The translations under genes were made by a program, and so were the position numbers. A model generated the notes under the pieces. That model made no database searches. It was not told where the DNA came from and worked only from the letters and a program-made list of their open reading frames with translations. Below are positions 25,723 to 37,194 of a stretch of DNA of 64,000 nucleotides, piece after piece. The number at the start of each line of letters is the position of its first letter. The first letter of the stretch is position 1. Origin of the DNA: Marisa cornuarietis (Eukaryota; Mollusca; Gastropoda; Architaenioglossa; Ampullariidae); assembly GCA_004794655.1 (NCBI GenBank), contig SMMW01000618.1, forward strand, positions 2,852,001-2,916,000, in the 5' to 3' direction.

Positions 25723-28700
25723 CAAATCAAAAGTCTTGAGACGTCTATCGTGAATTATCTCAGCATTATAATTCATACATACTGTGTAGACACTAGGTAC
25801 AGGGAAAAGAAAAAAAATTCTGTCAGTAACATGAGACTTTCATTTCAGAGTTAGAATGAGCACAACTTTCAGCGACCACTTTAAGATGCTGGGTGTTTGC
25901 CCACAGAGTTTTATGGTTCCAGTAATGTTCACTTCTCTGTTTCAAAGGAGTAACTGGTTTCTATAGGGATAACTTTCCGAACTTGTATTCTTGGCAATGA
26001 ATCCTGCTCTCCTGCTTCATATTTTAGGTGTGCGTAAGCCGTTCTGACAGATGTGGCCCTATATTTGTCATAACTCATCGCCGTGTATACATTTTGATGT
26101 ATGCAAATAGTTTAGACAGTACTGAGCTCTGGCGAGGGCATGTACTGAGGTCCTTGCAAAGATGGTCGTGCTTCTGAACGTTTTACATAGGTCCCCTATG
26201 TTCACTTTTGTAGAGTGTGCGAGTTCAGTGCGCCATCCATAGATGTTTTATCAAAAAAAAAAAAGCAGTTGTGTTGCTATAGGTCGCTTATGACAAACAT
26301 TCACTAGGGCTGCAAGGAACTTCTCTCATTTCTCTGTGATGTATTACTAGAAATGTCTTTGTGCTGATGCACAGTTTAGTAAAACCAAAAGCTAGATTTA
26401 CGATTGAGATGTCATGGAAGTTTTAGTGTTCTTTCTCCAAGGAGAGGAATCTCACCACTACATATTGTAGTAAACTAACAGGTGCTACTGCACACCTTTC
26501 TCTTCGGTCTTTTCTCTACAGACAGTGACGTTGATAGACAATACAACCAAGAACAACAAAGAAATATTAGGGCAGATCAAGAAAGAAAAAGTAATAAAAG
26601 CTGACTGTTTATTGCATTTGCAGATACAAAAGATAAATAAAAGTAAGAAAGGCATTGATACGACGGAAACAAGATCGAAATAAAGTACAAAAGAATGAAC
26701 AGATAAAATAACGAGAAAGTAAAGAAATGAAAAAGGCGAAATAAGAAAAGAAAGCAAGAAAGAGAGAATAAACACAAAAATAATAGAATAGAATAAACAA
26801 ATAAGAGAATAAAAGAAAAGAAGGAATAAATGAATGGTGGCACTAAATGAATGAACGAAGCACGGGAGGAGGGGAAGTCAAGAGGGAGCAGTAAACTCGT
26901 TCCCCTCCTCCCCACCTAACAATCCCCAAACAGCCGCTTGCCAGTCCCTATAAAATTATCCCGAACAAAATTATCCTTCCCTCCCCACAACCAGCTCTGA
27001 CAATCACAAAAGTGTCACTTCCTTGTACCTATAAAACAAATCCATAAAAACCATTTTGTCCTCCCAGCGTTCCTCCACACCAAGACAATAAGGTGAAAAT
27101 CTGTCTTCCTTGACAATCATGGTTTGTGTTTCTAGGTCTAAACACGATCAAGTCATGGCAACGTCTGGCCATACACGCTTATGAATTTATGTTGATGGAA
27201 TTTGCTGGTCGTCGCACGGGAGGGCAGAGCAATTCATGCGCCGTTTGGGGCAGGAGATGTTATCCCGGGGGTAGCACTCACCCCAACCCGATACCGCGCC
27301 GTTCGCCGCCTCACAGACTCCCCTTTACTTGATTAATTGTTTTAATTAACCATTCGGTCTGCCTCCGATCGCTCGACTGTGAACAGCTAGGGGCTTTCCT
27401 GATGAATAAGTGGACATAAATAGCTGTAGTGATGAAGCTACAGAGAAGCCGAGAGGCGGTAAGGGGGAGGGTAGCACTGGGACGAGTACTGGAGCGAGAG
27501 GGGAAGTGTGGTGGACCAGTAGGTAGTCGGCCTCGGCAATATCCATGGTCAGATATAATGAAAGCGTAGAGTTATTGTAGAGAATGCTACTGAGCTGCTG
27601 GTTTGTTTTGTGTTTTTTTTTTTTTGGGGGGGGGGGTTGCAGGGGTAAGGTAACAAAATAACACAAAGATTTGATAAAGAGTTGATATATAAAGATTCTT
27701 TGTGTTAAATACGTAAATGCACTGCAGATATGTACTCTCAGAACAGCCACCCAATGATAATATGTATGTAACGAGCAGTACTTGATGTTGATATGGGCAA
27801 GATGGCCTTCCCAAAACTAAAGAAATTATTATTATTATTATTATTAAATAATAATAAACTACATAACTACGAACCATCCTACTAATGTAGTTTTCGCGAG
27901 TGTTCACACAAACTAAAACTACATAACGACCAACCAGCCTATCTACAAATATATTTGTCACGTGATCAATTTACCAACGCGTCAGCCAGTCTAACTGGCT
28001 CATGCTGGTCGGTCCATTCGTTTGTCGATCAGTTTCTCCCCCTCAGTTCCCCTCCCCATACTCACACTTTCTCCATCCCTCCCACCGCCATGCTTGCTAA
28101 AAAAAAAAGTTCGTGAGTTTTGAAGCAAATACCGAGGCGCTCCTCTCTCGGTCAATCTTTGAAGCAAAGCCTTTCCCTCTTCCACAAAATGAGAGCTATT
28201 AATGTTCGACATCAGTTTACTGTCTCTGCTACGGTGAGATCGTTTGAGGACCGAGGGAAAGCACGTGAGACGTGTAGGTACAGTTACATGGAAACTAAGG
28301 CTTTCAAGTATCTTCGGAACCACGGAGGTTGAGTTTTGGCGAGATGCAGACGAGGGGAAGAGTTAATGCAGCGGCTCACAGTTGCCGCTCACTGGGAAGG
28401 TCTGGTGTCCGCGTCTTGCGTGTTCTGTATTTTTGTTTCTGATCAGAAGAGGGGTTTGAATTCCACTGCTTCACGCAAATGATAGACTGGGATTCGGCGT
28501 CAAAGAGAGAAAAAAATTGATCGACAGACCACGAAGCTTGTTTACTTTCTAGATGGCGGTTAGTGGACATGGTCGAGTTTCAGACCGTCCATGCACGTGG
28601 GTCGGTGCGCGTGACATAACGAAACAGTTCTGGTGGATACAATACTTAAGAAGGCAATGGATGGGTTGGATTTCGCCCTTGAACTGAGTAAGACACTTAA

Positions 28701-29272
28701 GTGTATGCTGTACTTACAGTTTGGACAAAGTATCACTGGAATAGTTGCTTTTGCCACTTAAACTCAACGTGAAAACACTCTAGTGCATTGCATGCAAGTA
28801 AGCAGAAACTGGAACATAAATACTACTAATCTAACTTTTACAGCATCGTTGCTAAGCTCTTTTAATGAGACTATAAGAAGAATACGATGTTTACTTTCAA
28901 GTGTTGATACATTAAACAAATCGCCTGTGAAAAGCTTTACTTATTTAATTGTACTAATTCATAATGTTCAAGACTTGTAACGGGCCTGTATCTGTGGACT
29001 GTTTCCTGTTTGCCGAGCTGTCAGATCTCGTCAAATCATTTAGCTTAATATCTGGAATTGTGATAACATTCTGAAAGTAAACAATAGTCTTGCAATACAT
29101 TTGTTAATTAATTACTTTTTCCTTTCTTTCTTTTTTGGCAAAAGACCTCCACCTTCACTCCCCAAAACAGAGCCAATAAACTGAAAACACAGCAAACCGT
29201 AAAGCTTGAGTTTTTATACCTCCATCAACACGAGAGCTCGTATCGTCTTCCTTTCTTCTTGATGTTGATAGT
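25723..29272. other. Anonymous stretch
   Basis: No gene recognised. A purine-rich strand at about 26565-26905 (runs of AAAGAAAG and AATAAA) creates long Phe/Leu/Ser-rich open frames on the minus strand. A T-run next to a G-run lies at 27613-27638, and an ATT/AAT inverted block at 27825-27857. A TCACGTGA palindrome is at 27958-27965. Confidence 0.4.
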
Positions 29273-29346
29273 TAAACAGGAAGCGAATTTGTGGTTTGGC
29301 CTCGTTCTAGAAGTTAACGCGGATAATTCATCTGCAAGCTCTCCAG
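29273..29346. repeat. Dispersed repeat copy related to 39842-39973
   Basis: The sequence TAAACAGGAAGC, GCCTCGTTCTA, TCTGCAAGC and CCAG occurs in the same order and with similar spacing as in the duplicated block at 39842-39973. This indicates an interspersed repeat of at least 75 bp, of unknown class. Confidence 0.55.
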
Positions 29347-30399
29347 GGATATACCTCCATGATATTAGCTGTGAACGCTCGTGTAGTTGTCTTCAGATTT
29401 TGGTGGTGATGTTAATATAGCAAATCATCGATCATGGTCACAAATAAAGTTCATAAAGAACATCTCTGAGTTTTGTCTTGGTTCGTTTCCTTTTTCTAAT
29501 ATTATTGAGATGCCGTTCAACGAAAGTTTTGTCTTTCTTACCTAATGGTCAGCTGCAGCTTGCAAAATTCATTATCTGCTTAGTCTGGTACCCGTACCTC
29601 GACATCTTTATCGGGTATTTAAGCATCAGAACCTCTACATTCTTCAGGTTGAACTTGTATGGCATAGTACTACAAGATTATGCAAACATTATATATTACA
29701 TTATATATTAGAGCAAAATAAATTAAATTCTTTCAAGGAATCTGATACAACACCGATCCGAAAGCTTACACGTTCAGCGCGGATTGGAACCCATTGTGGT
29801 GTAGCACGTTACTCACGTGCAGGCGCGAGATTTTGCAGGGCTTACTGATTACAGGTGCAAATCGTCAACCGTGAAGGGAGATAATAAATAAACGGTTGTG
29901 TTTCACGCGCTGACATTTACAGAATATATTTATATTATTTCTACCACCAGAATCTGTTTATAACTCGGAACGCTCGGGGAGGTCTTTAAACACCTGGATT
30001 AAAGATTATAAATAAATTAGCAAAACAAACTCAATATATATATATATATATATAAGCACTAGACCCAAACAAAGCGCTAAACAAATCTCATTGTGTTAAT
30101 ATTAGACTCGTAACCTTTACAAAAGTGCTTTTCCCTTATTCTAAATGCTTTATGCTAAAAATACAGTTTAAAATACTTCGTTATTTCGTTGATAACATTA
30201 AAATTAGACGGAAACCGCTCGAGTTTCAACAATACCCACAGGCATCACTTTTTTCTTTATATTAGCAAGAAATTCCTCACAGAGCACAGAGTGGGTTTCG
30301 TCAACTTAAAAAAAAAAATAAAGCATAAAAATATCCCGGTCCCTTTCCCCCATGTTCTGCTCGATTCGCCATGCAGCAAGATTATTTAATCACGTAAAG
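29347..30399. other. Anonymous stretch
   Basis: Nothing recognised. It is AT-rich, with a short TATATA run at 30034-30053. Confidence 0.4.
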
Positions 30400-30780
30400 C
30401 TAGACCCTCGAAATCGAGTTGTGAGCGGAAATTAGCACCATGGCCTCTCGTGTGTGTTGACCCAGGAGCGGTTTGTGGACGAGAGTCGCCGCCCCTTTCT
30501 AGCCCAGCTGCATCCGGGAATTTCAAGTCGTGAATTGGATTCGTCGCCTTACTGTCGCCGTTAGATGTTAAGTGCACGGAGATGGTGATATTAGGGAGAG
30601 GTCGACCAAAAATGAACACGTGACCTTTACATGTCACGTGACCGGTAGGGCCCCCCCCCAAAAAAAAAAAATGGCCGCCGGACGTGTCGCTGCCGGAAAA
30701 CGTCGAGCGATACAAAGAAACGAATTTTCATTCGATTTTATTTGTCCGTCAATCTGACGAGAAGTTGTTTTGTTTATTTG
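30400..30780. promoter_or_regulatory. Promoter-like GC-rich patch with E-boxes and a GCC-rich ATG motif
   Basis: A GC- and CpG-rich island in AT-rich surroundings. It contains CACGTG at 30617-30622 and TCACGTGA at 30634-30641, then a homopolymer C/A run, then AAAATGGCCGCC at 30668-30679 (resembles a YY1 core or a start codon in strong context) and CCGGAA (ETS-like). The ATG-initiated frame is short (about 28 codons after the ATG) and has no donor consensus at its end. A promoter or enhancer is possible. No transcript can be inferred. Confidence 0.25.
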
Positions 30781-31187
30781 TTTGTAGATGAACAAGGTTC
30801 GTTATTTTAGTCGTCTTCGCATTAATTCGAGGAGCAGTGTAATTACGAGAGAAAGGATTACAAGTTCGTGGACATGGAAGGTTGATGATATAAAGAGATA
30901 ATTTCGTCGCAGTATCTTTGGACTGTTTTTGTGTCTTTTAAAGAGGGGTAGGTAGTGGGAACACGGTAGTGAATTTAGACCAAAATCGCAGTTTTGATAT
31001 ATTCTTACTCACGAGTATATGTTTTGTGCTTTTTATTCATCATATGGAAATTTTTTTATTAAATAAGTCAAGAAATTCATAAAGATGTAAGCTATGAAAG
31101 AAATTTCATATCACTGCGTACAATCAATACCATTTTAGGCAACAAGTAGCACCAAGCAGATTTATACTATGAAGCATAGTTGTGAAG
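30781..31187. other. Anonymous stretch
   Basis: AT-rich; nothing recognised. Confidence 0.4.

Positions 31188-31250
<63 letters not shown>
31188..31250. repeat. (TCA)21 trinucleotide microsatellite
   Basis: An uninterrupted 63-bp TCA/CAT array, the same repeat type as at 12650 and, on the other strand, at 58150. Confidence 0.97.
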
Positions 31251-32056
31251 GTCCTCATTGTGCCGTCTGGCACGTGAGGCAAAAGCTAGAGATCTCCATC
31301 TAGTTCTGTCTGCTGCTGTTCTGGGGGCTGTCTCCAGTGATAGGCCTCTGTTCTTGAGGTCCTTAGTTGTGAAGTTATAAGCTTTAAGCTTTAAAAATGT
31401 GATTTTGGTGGATTTTTTTAAACCGTTTCCACGGCAACTGATAGTTGAATTGGCAGGAAACTGTTCAGTTTTAGCATTCCAAACATACCCTTTAGTCAGT
31501 AAATGAAGCATTTGCTCTGAGGGTACATATCTGCAGAGCACAAACAAATTCAAGACAAAGAAGCACTAAATAATACATCTTAATGACATCTTTGTAATAA
31601 ACAGTCTAGAACAGTCAATAAATCTGACCTGGTAATCATGTGTCTTCCCCCATAAACATAGCTTTTACAATCGACGTTGTTTCTAATCACAAGGACTCAG
31701 CCATTGTAAGATGTTCTGGCAGAGCCTCGCATTCGTCTGAATGGCCACGACTGCCAATAACATACAGAAGGGGCTGGAGCGAGGCTGTCCGAACTGTACG
31801 GGTGATTTGTAATGATGGCGTGCAAGGCGAACTAATACATTTTTAATTCTTCATTTGTTTGCCTGTTTGCTCTTTGCTCGTTTTGGGTGGCTGTTTGTTT
31901 TCCGATGTTATGTTTGTTTGTTTGTTTGTTTATGTTAGTCTATTTGTCGGTTCGATCCGCGCCGAAAGATAGCGTGTTCCAGAGCGGTTCGTTCCAGCCC
32001 CTTCTGTTCATCCAGCAGCACATGCGTACGTCATCTTTTGGACACTCAAACGCAGC
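31251..32056. other. Anonymous stretch
   Basis: No gene recognised. It includes a (TTTG)n run near 31912-31932. Confidence 0.4.
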
Positions 32057-32312
32057 AAAAGTAAGTGATCCCATAACCTTTTTCAGGTCGTAGGGGAGTG
32101 AGGTGGTAGAGACCCCACTTTTCTCGGAGCCAGCTTTTACATGAGGGTGGTACCAATCTCGTCTCCCTCGCTGCCTTACCTTCCCCAACCCTTTATGGAG
32201 TCAGGTACCCATTCCCGTCAGCTGGGTCGACTTGAGGAAGTACGCAGCGCTTATCGGGAATTGAACCAGCGCGCTCTCGGTTCGGACGCCAGCGCTCTAA
32301 CCACTCGGCCCC
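32057..32312 (-). mobile_element. tRNA-derived SINE, minus strand (family A, copy 2)
   Basis: Read on the minus strand it has GGCCGAGTGGTTAGAGCGCT at the head, a B box GGTTCAATTCCCGATAAGCG, the conserved CAGCTGACGGGAATGGGT block, the AGTGGGGTCTCTACCACCTC block and a tail AAAAAGGTTATGGGAT. It matches the copies at 16338 and 38174 over nearly their whole length. The first few head bases upstream of GGCC are missing or replaced, and no target-site duplication is visible, so it is older or slightly 5'-truncated. Open frames across it are artefacts. Confidence 0.88.
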
Positions 32313-33300
32313 TAGGTGGCGTAGCCCCTGGTCTGGTAACTGTTGTGCTCTGGACAATAAACCATGAGATCTACAGTTTGGGGCTCACTCTGGGTTGTAA
32401 GCAAAGAAAGAACTTGTGTCAAGTAGACTGAACTTTTCTGATTTAAGAGTACGGGAAACGTAGTTAGACTACGCTTTTAACACGGCGTGTCCTGGGCATA
32501 GTGAACCACTTACATTTACCGTCTCTGCGGACAAAAAACTATATGACTTTTGGCTTTGTATACCACTTACACGTCACTGCGCGAATCCATTGTGTTTAAT
32601 ACTAACGCATCTCGTCTGTACTTATTATTCTGACTGAGTAAAGGTTCCCACTGGTTTTCAGTGAATGTTTTCACTGCACGCAGACCATACCCACATATAT
32701 TCCGAGAATCTGGGACCACTCCTCCGCAACACAACATCTAAATTACTACAATCTGCGGGCGCGCATAGTTGTCTGCTACCTCCTCCAGCCATTCGTCATC
32801 GTGAGTTTGCAGGTCGTGCTGTGTCTGGGCCGGAGACTCTATCTCTCTCTCGTCCTTGGTCTCAACAACAAAACAAATGACAGTTTCCCCATTCCATTCA
32901 CCCTACCCTGCACCACCCTTCACCCTGAGCCCACCAGTCAGCTTAGGTTTATGTAAAACGAAACAAAAGTCTCCTCGTACAAGGGAAGATTGATTTTAAG
33001 CCTCAGAGTCGATCCTCCACCCACGCAGACCGTCGCCTCGGGAAAAATAAAAATAGAAAAATAAGATATAGACGCCGTAACTATGCGCCGCTGATTCCCT
33101 CTTTCTGCCTAGATACTCCGCATTCCTTCCCCAGCTCCCTCCCGCAGTTCCCTACTTCCCAGCACTGCTCCGATATTACATCCGACCATTGCTGCCCGGC
33201 TTCATGTACCGATAGAAACTCACATCGTATTCACCAGACGACTGCTGCTTGGGTTGCGAACTGGACAGGACGCCACCAACAGCTTCTTAGAGAATTACAG
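32313..33300. other. Anonymous stretch
   Basis: No gene or element recognised. Confidence 0.4.
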
Positions 33301-33573
33301 CATGGCAGACAAGAACATGGCAGACAAGAACATGGCAGACAACAAACATGGCAGACAAGAACATGGCAGACTACAACATGGCAGACAACAAACATGGCAG
33401 ACAACAAACATGGCAGACAAGAACATGGCAGACAACAAACATGGCAGACAACAACATGGCAGACAAGAACATGGCAGACAACAAACATGGCAGACAAGAA
33501 CATGGCAGACAAACATGGCAGACATCACCATGGCAGACTACAACATGGCAGACATCATCATGGCAGACAACAA
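33301..33573. repeat. Minisatellite, 18 near-perfect units of CATGGCAGACAAGAA type
   Basis: Eighteen consecutive units each begin CATGGCAGAC. Most are 15 bp (ending AAGAA, AACAA, TACAA or ATCAC/T), five are 16 bp (ending AACAAA) and one is 13 bp. The 16-bp units shift the reading frame, so the array reads MADKN, HGRQE and TWQTR in turn along one continuous open frame. No unit contains a stop in any forward frame, which explains the overlapping long open frames on both strands. This is best read as non-coding tandem DNA. Confidence 0.95.
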
Positions 33574-33885
33574 CATGGCAGGAAACACAGTGCCTAACAC
33601 CAAGAGGTCCAAGTAGCGACTAGAAATGCCACACAGGGACGGAGAGTGCCAAAGAACTATATCCCAAGAGATAGCATGCCTAACTATGGCATTTCCTGAC
33701 AGCGACATGCTAAACAGCATGCCACACAGAGACATGCTAAGGAGCAGCAAGCCGGACAGTGACACACCACTAGGCAGCATGCCAGACAGGGACATGCCAA
33801 ACAGCTGCATTACAAGTAAGAACATGCCTAACAGAGGCATTCTCTCACCACCGGCATGCCAGGCAGCAACATGCCAAACAATAAA
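33574..33885. repeat. Decayed extension of the 15-bp minisatellite
   Basis: The same periodicity continues with heavy divergence. Units such as AACATGCCTAACAG, GACATGCTAAACAG, AGCATGCCAGACAG and GGACATGCCAAACAG recur about every 15 bp. The consensus CATGCCAnACAG differs from the homogeneous block (CATGGCAGACAA). The homogeneous block therefore looks like recent expansion at one edge of an old array. Confidence 0.8.
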
Positions 33886-34557
33886 TGCTATACGACGACA
33901 TCGATCATGCTGTTTCTCCCAGACTGTCTCGAGGCTTAGACAAGCGCAGTTGTCAAGCGTGACATGTTTTATTCAAGAACACTAATCTGCAGGACATCTT
34001 CAAATAAGTGGACTCTGCAAAAGGCTTACTTCCATCTTTAGTGTCAATGATGTCGGAATCAACAGAATGAATCACACAACGCAAAATGCAATTACTGGTT
34101 AATACTACGGTATTCGCTCTTGGTAAGAATGCTTTCTGTCTGCATACCTACTTGCCTCACACACACACAAACTCTCTCTCTCTCTCTATATATATGTATA
34201 TATGTAAATAATATAAACGTCTCTCTATCAACATGATATGAAAATGTAAGGTGTGTTGTGCGTGTGCGTGCATGAGCGCGCGTGTTGTTTTCTTCTATCT
34301 GATGTCAAACCTATTATCACAAGCTTAGTGCTGTTTCGACTAGTCCACAGGTAATGAGATATTAGAACAATGATGAATATTGCGTGAACAGCAAGACTTA
34401 TCCTTCTGTTAGTTTCAATGGATATTATGCATCGCATGGTAAGTGTGATGCCCCTTCTTTTAGCTACCCGCAAAGAGCAAACAAGTGCAACAGTTCATCG
34501 ACGATGTTTCTCGGGGAGAGGGGGTAGGGGTAGGTAAATGACTACCGTTACCCCTCT
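33886..34557. other. Anonymous stretch
   Basis: Nothing recognised apart from short CA, CT and TA runs at about 34157-34205. Confidence 0.4.
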
Positions 34558-34771
34558 CTTAAGGTGGCATGTCCTAGGCCAAGCGTGTGGCGGGGTGTCC
34601 GGCAGTGTAGTGGTTAAAACACTCGCTTATCCGCACTGTAGAGAGAGGCCCTGGGTTCAGATCTGGTCTCTGGACACTCCTGTTTGCATGGCTGGCCCTT
34701 GGGATTTTCTCCGGGTACTGTGTTTCCTCTTCCTCCCGCTCCTTTCATAGTGAGAAATCACCTTAAGGTGG
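34558..34771 (+). mobile_element. tRNA-derived SINE of a second family
   Basis: A tRNA-like head has A-box-like GGCAGTGTAGTGGTTAAAAC and B-box-like GGGTTCAGATC at tRNA spacing. It is followed by CTTGGGATTTTCTCCGGGTA and TTTCCTC. A TTCTCCGGGTAC/TTTCCTCC motif is, to my recollection, common in SINEs of aquatic invertebrates and fish; this was not checked. The stretch is bounded by CTTAAGGTGG at 34558-34567 and again at 34762-34771, a possible 10-bp target-site duplication. The right copy forms the palindrome CACCTTAAGGTG, so the match could also be internal. The body differs from family A. Confidence 0.7.
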
Positions 34772-35575
34772 AAGCACTTTCCCGCTAAATGAATGGTTAT
34801 TGCCCTTTGTATTATGCGCCTGCGTGATGCTGATCTGCCTCGTAGGTCTCATTTTCTAGTCAAATTCACGTTTTCTTTCACTGAAATTTATGAAAAAGTA
34901 GTTTATGTGGAGGAAAAAATACAAGGAAGATTCAGCAGACGCTGATTTTCCTTGTCTGAGGCTACCTTTCTCTGCCCACCATTTTAAAAACTGTCTACGA
35001 TCGAAGCTTTCTAGCCTCAAACCCCACCTCTTTGAGAAATATCTATAATAATCCAGTGAAACTTTTGCTCACTCCTCATCTTCGTTCCTGCACGTTACTT
35101 ACAGTTGTCATGGTGACATCCGGTTGCTGCTGCTGCTTGGGTTTCTTTGTTGTATGACTAATTGTCGGTTTGTGTGTAGCCCTCTCGTGATCAGCCCGCT
35201 GATCTCGTCTTCACAAGGAAGAATGCGCTCTACTAATTCAATTATTATCAGTCACTGCTAAAGTTCGATTGTGGTAGGGAGGACAGGTATAGTCTACACC
35301 TGCACCTGAAGTTGACGGTTGATAGGTGTCGCCAGCTCTGGAGCTCGTTGGACCAGACACCTTGAGTCAGCAGGTGTAAATACACGATCCCCACTCCTTT
35401 TCTTGCCACTATTCATCCGACACAAATGTTGGGTGGAAAGCGAGGCTGGCGACACACAGTCTATAATTCTCATGTGTAACTACTGGTAAAATCCGTTTGC
35501 CATGTGTGAGGCAAGAGGCAGGGTTTGCAGGTAATGGATGTCGAAATAATGAGTTGACTCTCTCCCTTCTCTTCT

Positions 35576-35579
<4 letters not shown>
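34772..35579. other. Anonymous stretch with a possible LINE tail
   Basis: Mostly unrecognised. At 34975-35050 one frame reads KNCLRSKLSSLKPHLFEKYL then a stop, which vaguely resembles the FKxxLKxxLF terminus of CR1/Jockey-type LINE ORF2 proteins. The match is short and unproven. Confidence 0.3.

Positions 35580-35633
<54 letters not shown>
35580..35633. repeat. (TG)n(AG)n compound microsatellite
   Basis: A GT array passes into GA repeats, preceded by a CT-rich stretch. Confidence 0.95.
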
Positions 35634-36077
35634 ATTAGAAAGACACAGGTACACAACGTGTATGAAGCCTCCTTTGGTGTCCAAATGAAAGTGTTCTAGC
35701 TTATACATTTCCCAGGCAATTAAAGATCTTCTGATGTCAGTGATTTTTTTTTAATCAGAACCGAATATTTGCGTGATCAGTATTGAGCGTCTTCAATTCC
35801 TTTCGCTCAAGAAAAAGGCAAAGAACATCCACTCATTATTTGCTTCTTATGCCGATCTCAAGTTGCACGACAGAACAGTGAAAGCTTGTTGAAAGGAACT
35901 GACAGAGGAATACAAATAAACGAGAAGGCAGATGAAAGCCCCATTATGAAAACTGCCAGATATTTCAACAAAACAAAATCTGGATTTAAAGACGAATTTT
36001 CCAGATGTAGTTCAGAGGCTGAGATAAGCAATCTGTTTTGTTTCATTGACCCTCATTAATTCAAGCAAAATTTTGTG
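35634..36077. other. Anonymous stretch
   Basis: Nothing recognised. Confidence 0.4.
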
Positions 36078-36173
36078 ATGGCGGAAATCGAAGAAGCTCT
36101 GTTAGTGGTGGCAGAATTCCGACAAGCTATTTTAGTAACACGAGAACTGCGCGAAGTTGCCATGGTGCTATAG
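36078..36173 (+). repeat. Three degenerate 30-bp repeats filling a 31-codon ATG-to-stop frame
   Basis: After the ATG at 36078, three 30-bp units (36081-36110, 36111-36140, 36141-36170) align as GCGGAAATCGAAGAAGCT, GCAGAATTCCGACAAGCT and CGAGAACTGCGCGAAGTT, each continuing with a T/G/A-rich third. A TAG follows exactly after the third unit. The peptide would have three ten-residue units (AEIEEALLVV, AEFRQAILVT, RELREVAMVL), amphipathic and helix-prone. There are no splice or promoter signals. It is most likely a small minisatellite with an open frame by chance; a micropeptide is a remote possibility. Confidence 0.6.
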
Positions 36174-36788
36174 AAAGAGGCTCCGGTTGCTTAAAGAGGT
36201 TCAGACGTAGAAGATCTAGATGTTAGGCGATACACGAAGACGTGCCCTCTTGATGAGCAAGCCATCTTCAAAAGAAAAGACAAGAAAGGTAGCTTTTGTA
36301 AGCAGAATAAACCACAAGATGCTGACGGAGTCTGACGTCGTGTCCTCGCGAATTACGTGAATTCACGAGGTAAGAAGCAGCGCATGCGTATTGACTAAGA
36401 AATGAGTGGGCAAAGTCAGGAATCGCATAAAGCTCGTTTCTTGGCTTTTCTCTCGCTCTTGCAAGGCAGCAACCGTTCTTTTCTTTTCTAAACGTAATCT
36501 CCACCAAACGCCTTGGACTGTAACACCTTGCTGAAACAGGTTTGCAACTGTGGAGCTGAGCGGGTGTGAAAAGTGTGGCAGGTGTGGAAGTAGGAAGGTG
36601 TGACATGTGAAATATAGCATTTTCTTTCTCCTGTCCCCACTCTCACTCAACTGTGTCAACTCACCTTAAGAATGATGCACTTCTTCGTCTCAGTATCATC
36701 ACCAATTATTTTGAAAGTATGTGTCATCGCCCAACAACATGATTTTCGTCGATCATGTCGCTATTATTGTTATTGTTATTATTCCACG
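36174..36788. other. Anonymous stretch leading into the LINE remnant
   Basis: No clear feature. The piece TTCGTCGATCATGTCGCTATT at about 36746-36766 could be a ruined copy of the reverse-transcriptase FADD motif, given the LINE sequence that follows, but this is speculative. Confidence 0.3.
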
Positions 36789-37194
36789 GTGGACGTGCAT
36801 CACTTGGTGACGTGGTGCCGTGAGAATCGTCTCTAACTAATTGTGTCTAAGACCAAGAAGATCCTCGTCGCCGCTGGCAGAAAAAGAATTCCTGTGGAGC
36901 CTCTTATCCTTATCATGAGGCCATAGACCTTTTTAAGTTCCTGGAAACTGTCATTGTAGAGTGACCGCAGCAGAGACAACAATGTGGTGTCTATCATCAA
37001 GAAGGCTGCAAACGACTTTACTTTCTGGGCCAACCGAAAAAAGTCTGGCCTTAGGAAGAGCATTCTGGTTTAGTTTTACCGAGCGGTGATTGAGAGCGTA
37101 TTGAGATTGTCAGTCATCGCCTGTTACAGTTGTACCACTCACATGTAGAAAGTCTGACTTGACCAGGTCTTGCGTGCAACTAGCAGAACTAATG
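36789..37194 (+). mobile_element. Decayed LINE reverse transcriptase, left part
   Basis: Translated pieces match the region after the polymerase motif of non-LTR retrotransposon reverse transcriptases, in the right order: VDVHHLVTWCRENRL, then VSKTKKILVAAGRK, then FKFLETVIVE, then KKAAN and LRKSILV, then FYRAVIESVL, then the start of the thumb region ATSRTN. In intact relatives these read like WCxxNxLxLNxxKTKE, YKFLGxxI and FYRxxIES. Several stops and frameshifts interrupt it, so it is a dead copy. The exact clade (CR1, L2 or Rex-like) cannot be fixed by eye. The sequence is broken at 37194 by a DNA transposon and resumes at 39578. Confidence 0.8.

Noticed and set aside
26485..26915. Membrane-protein-like Phe/Leu/Ser-rich frames on the minus strand
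   Set aside because: Three overlapping frames are all hydrophobic because the plus strand is a purine-rich AAAGAAAG/AATAAA tract. No start, splice or domain evidence supports any of them.
33301..33573. A CRISPR-like array
   Set aside because: The units are contiguous 15-16 bp tandem repeats with no unique spacers, in an animal genome.
33254..33616. A repetitive protein encoded by the minisatellite
   Set aside because: 16-bp units shift the frame every few repeats and several frames on both strands are open. That is expected from a stop-free repeat unit, not from a selected coding repeat.
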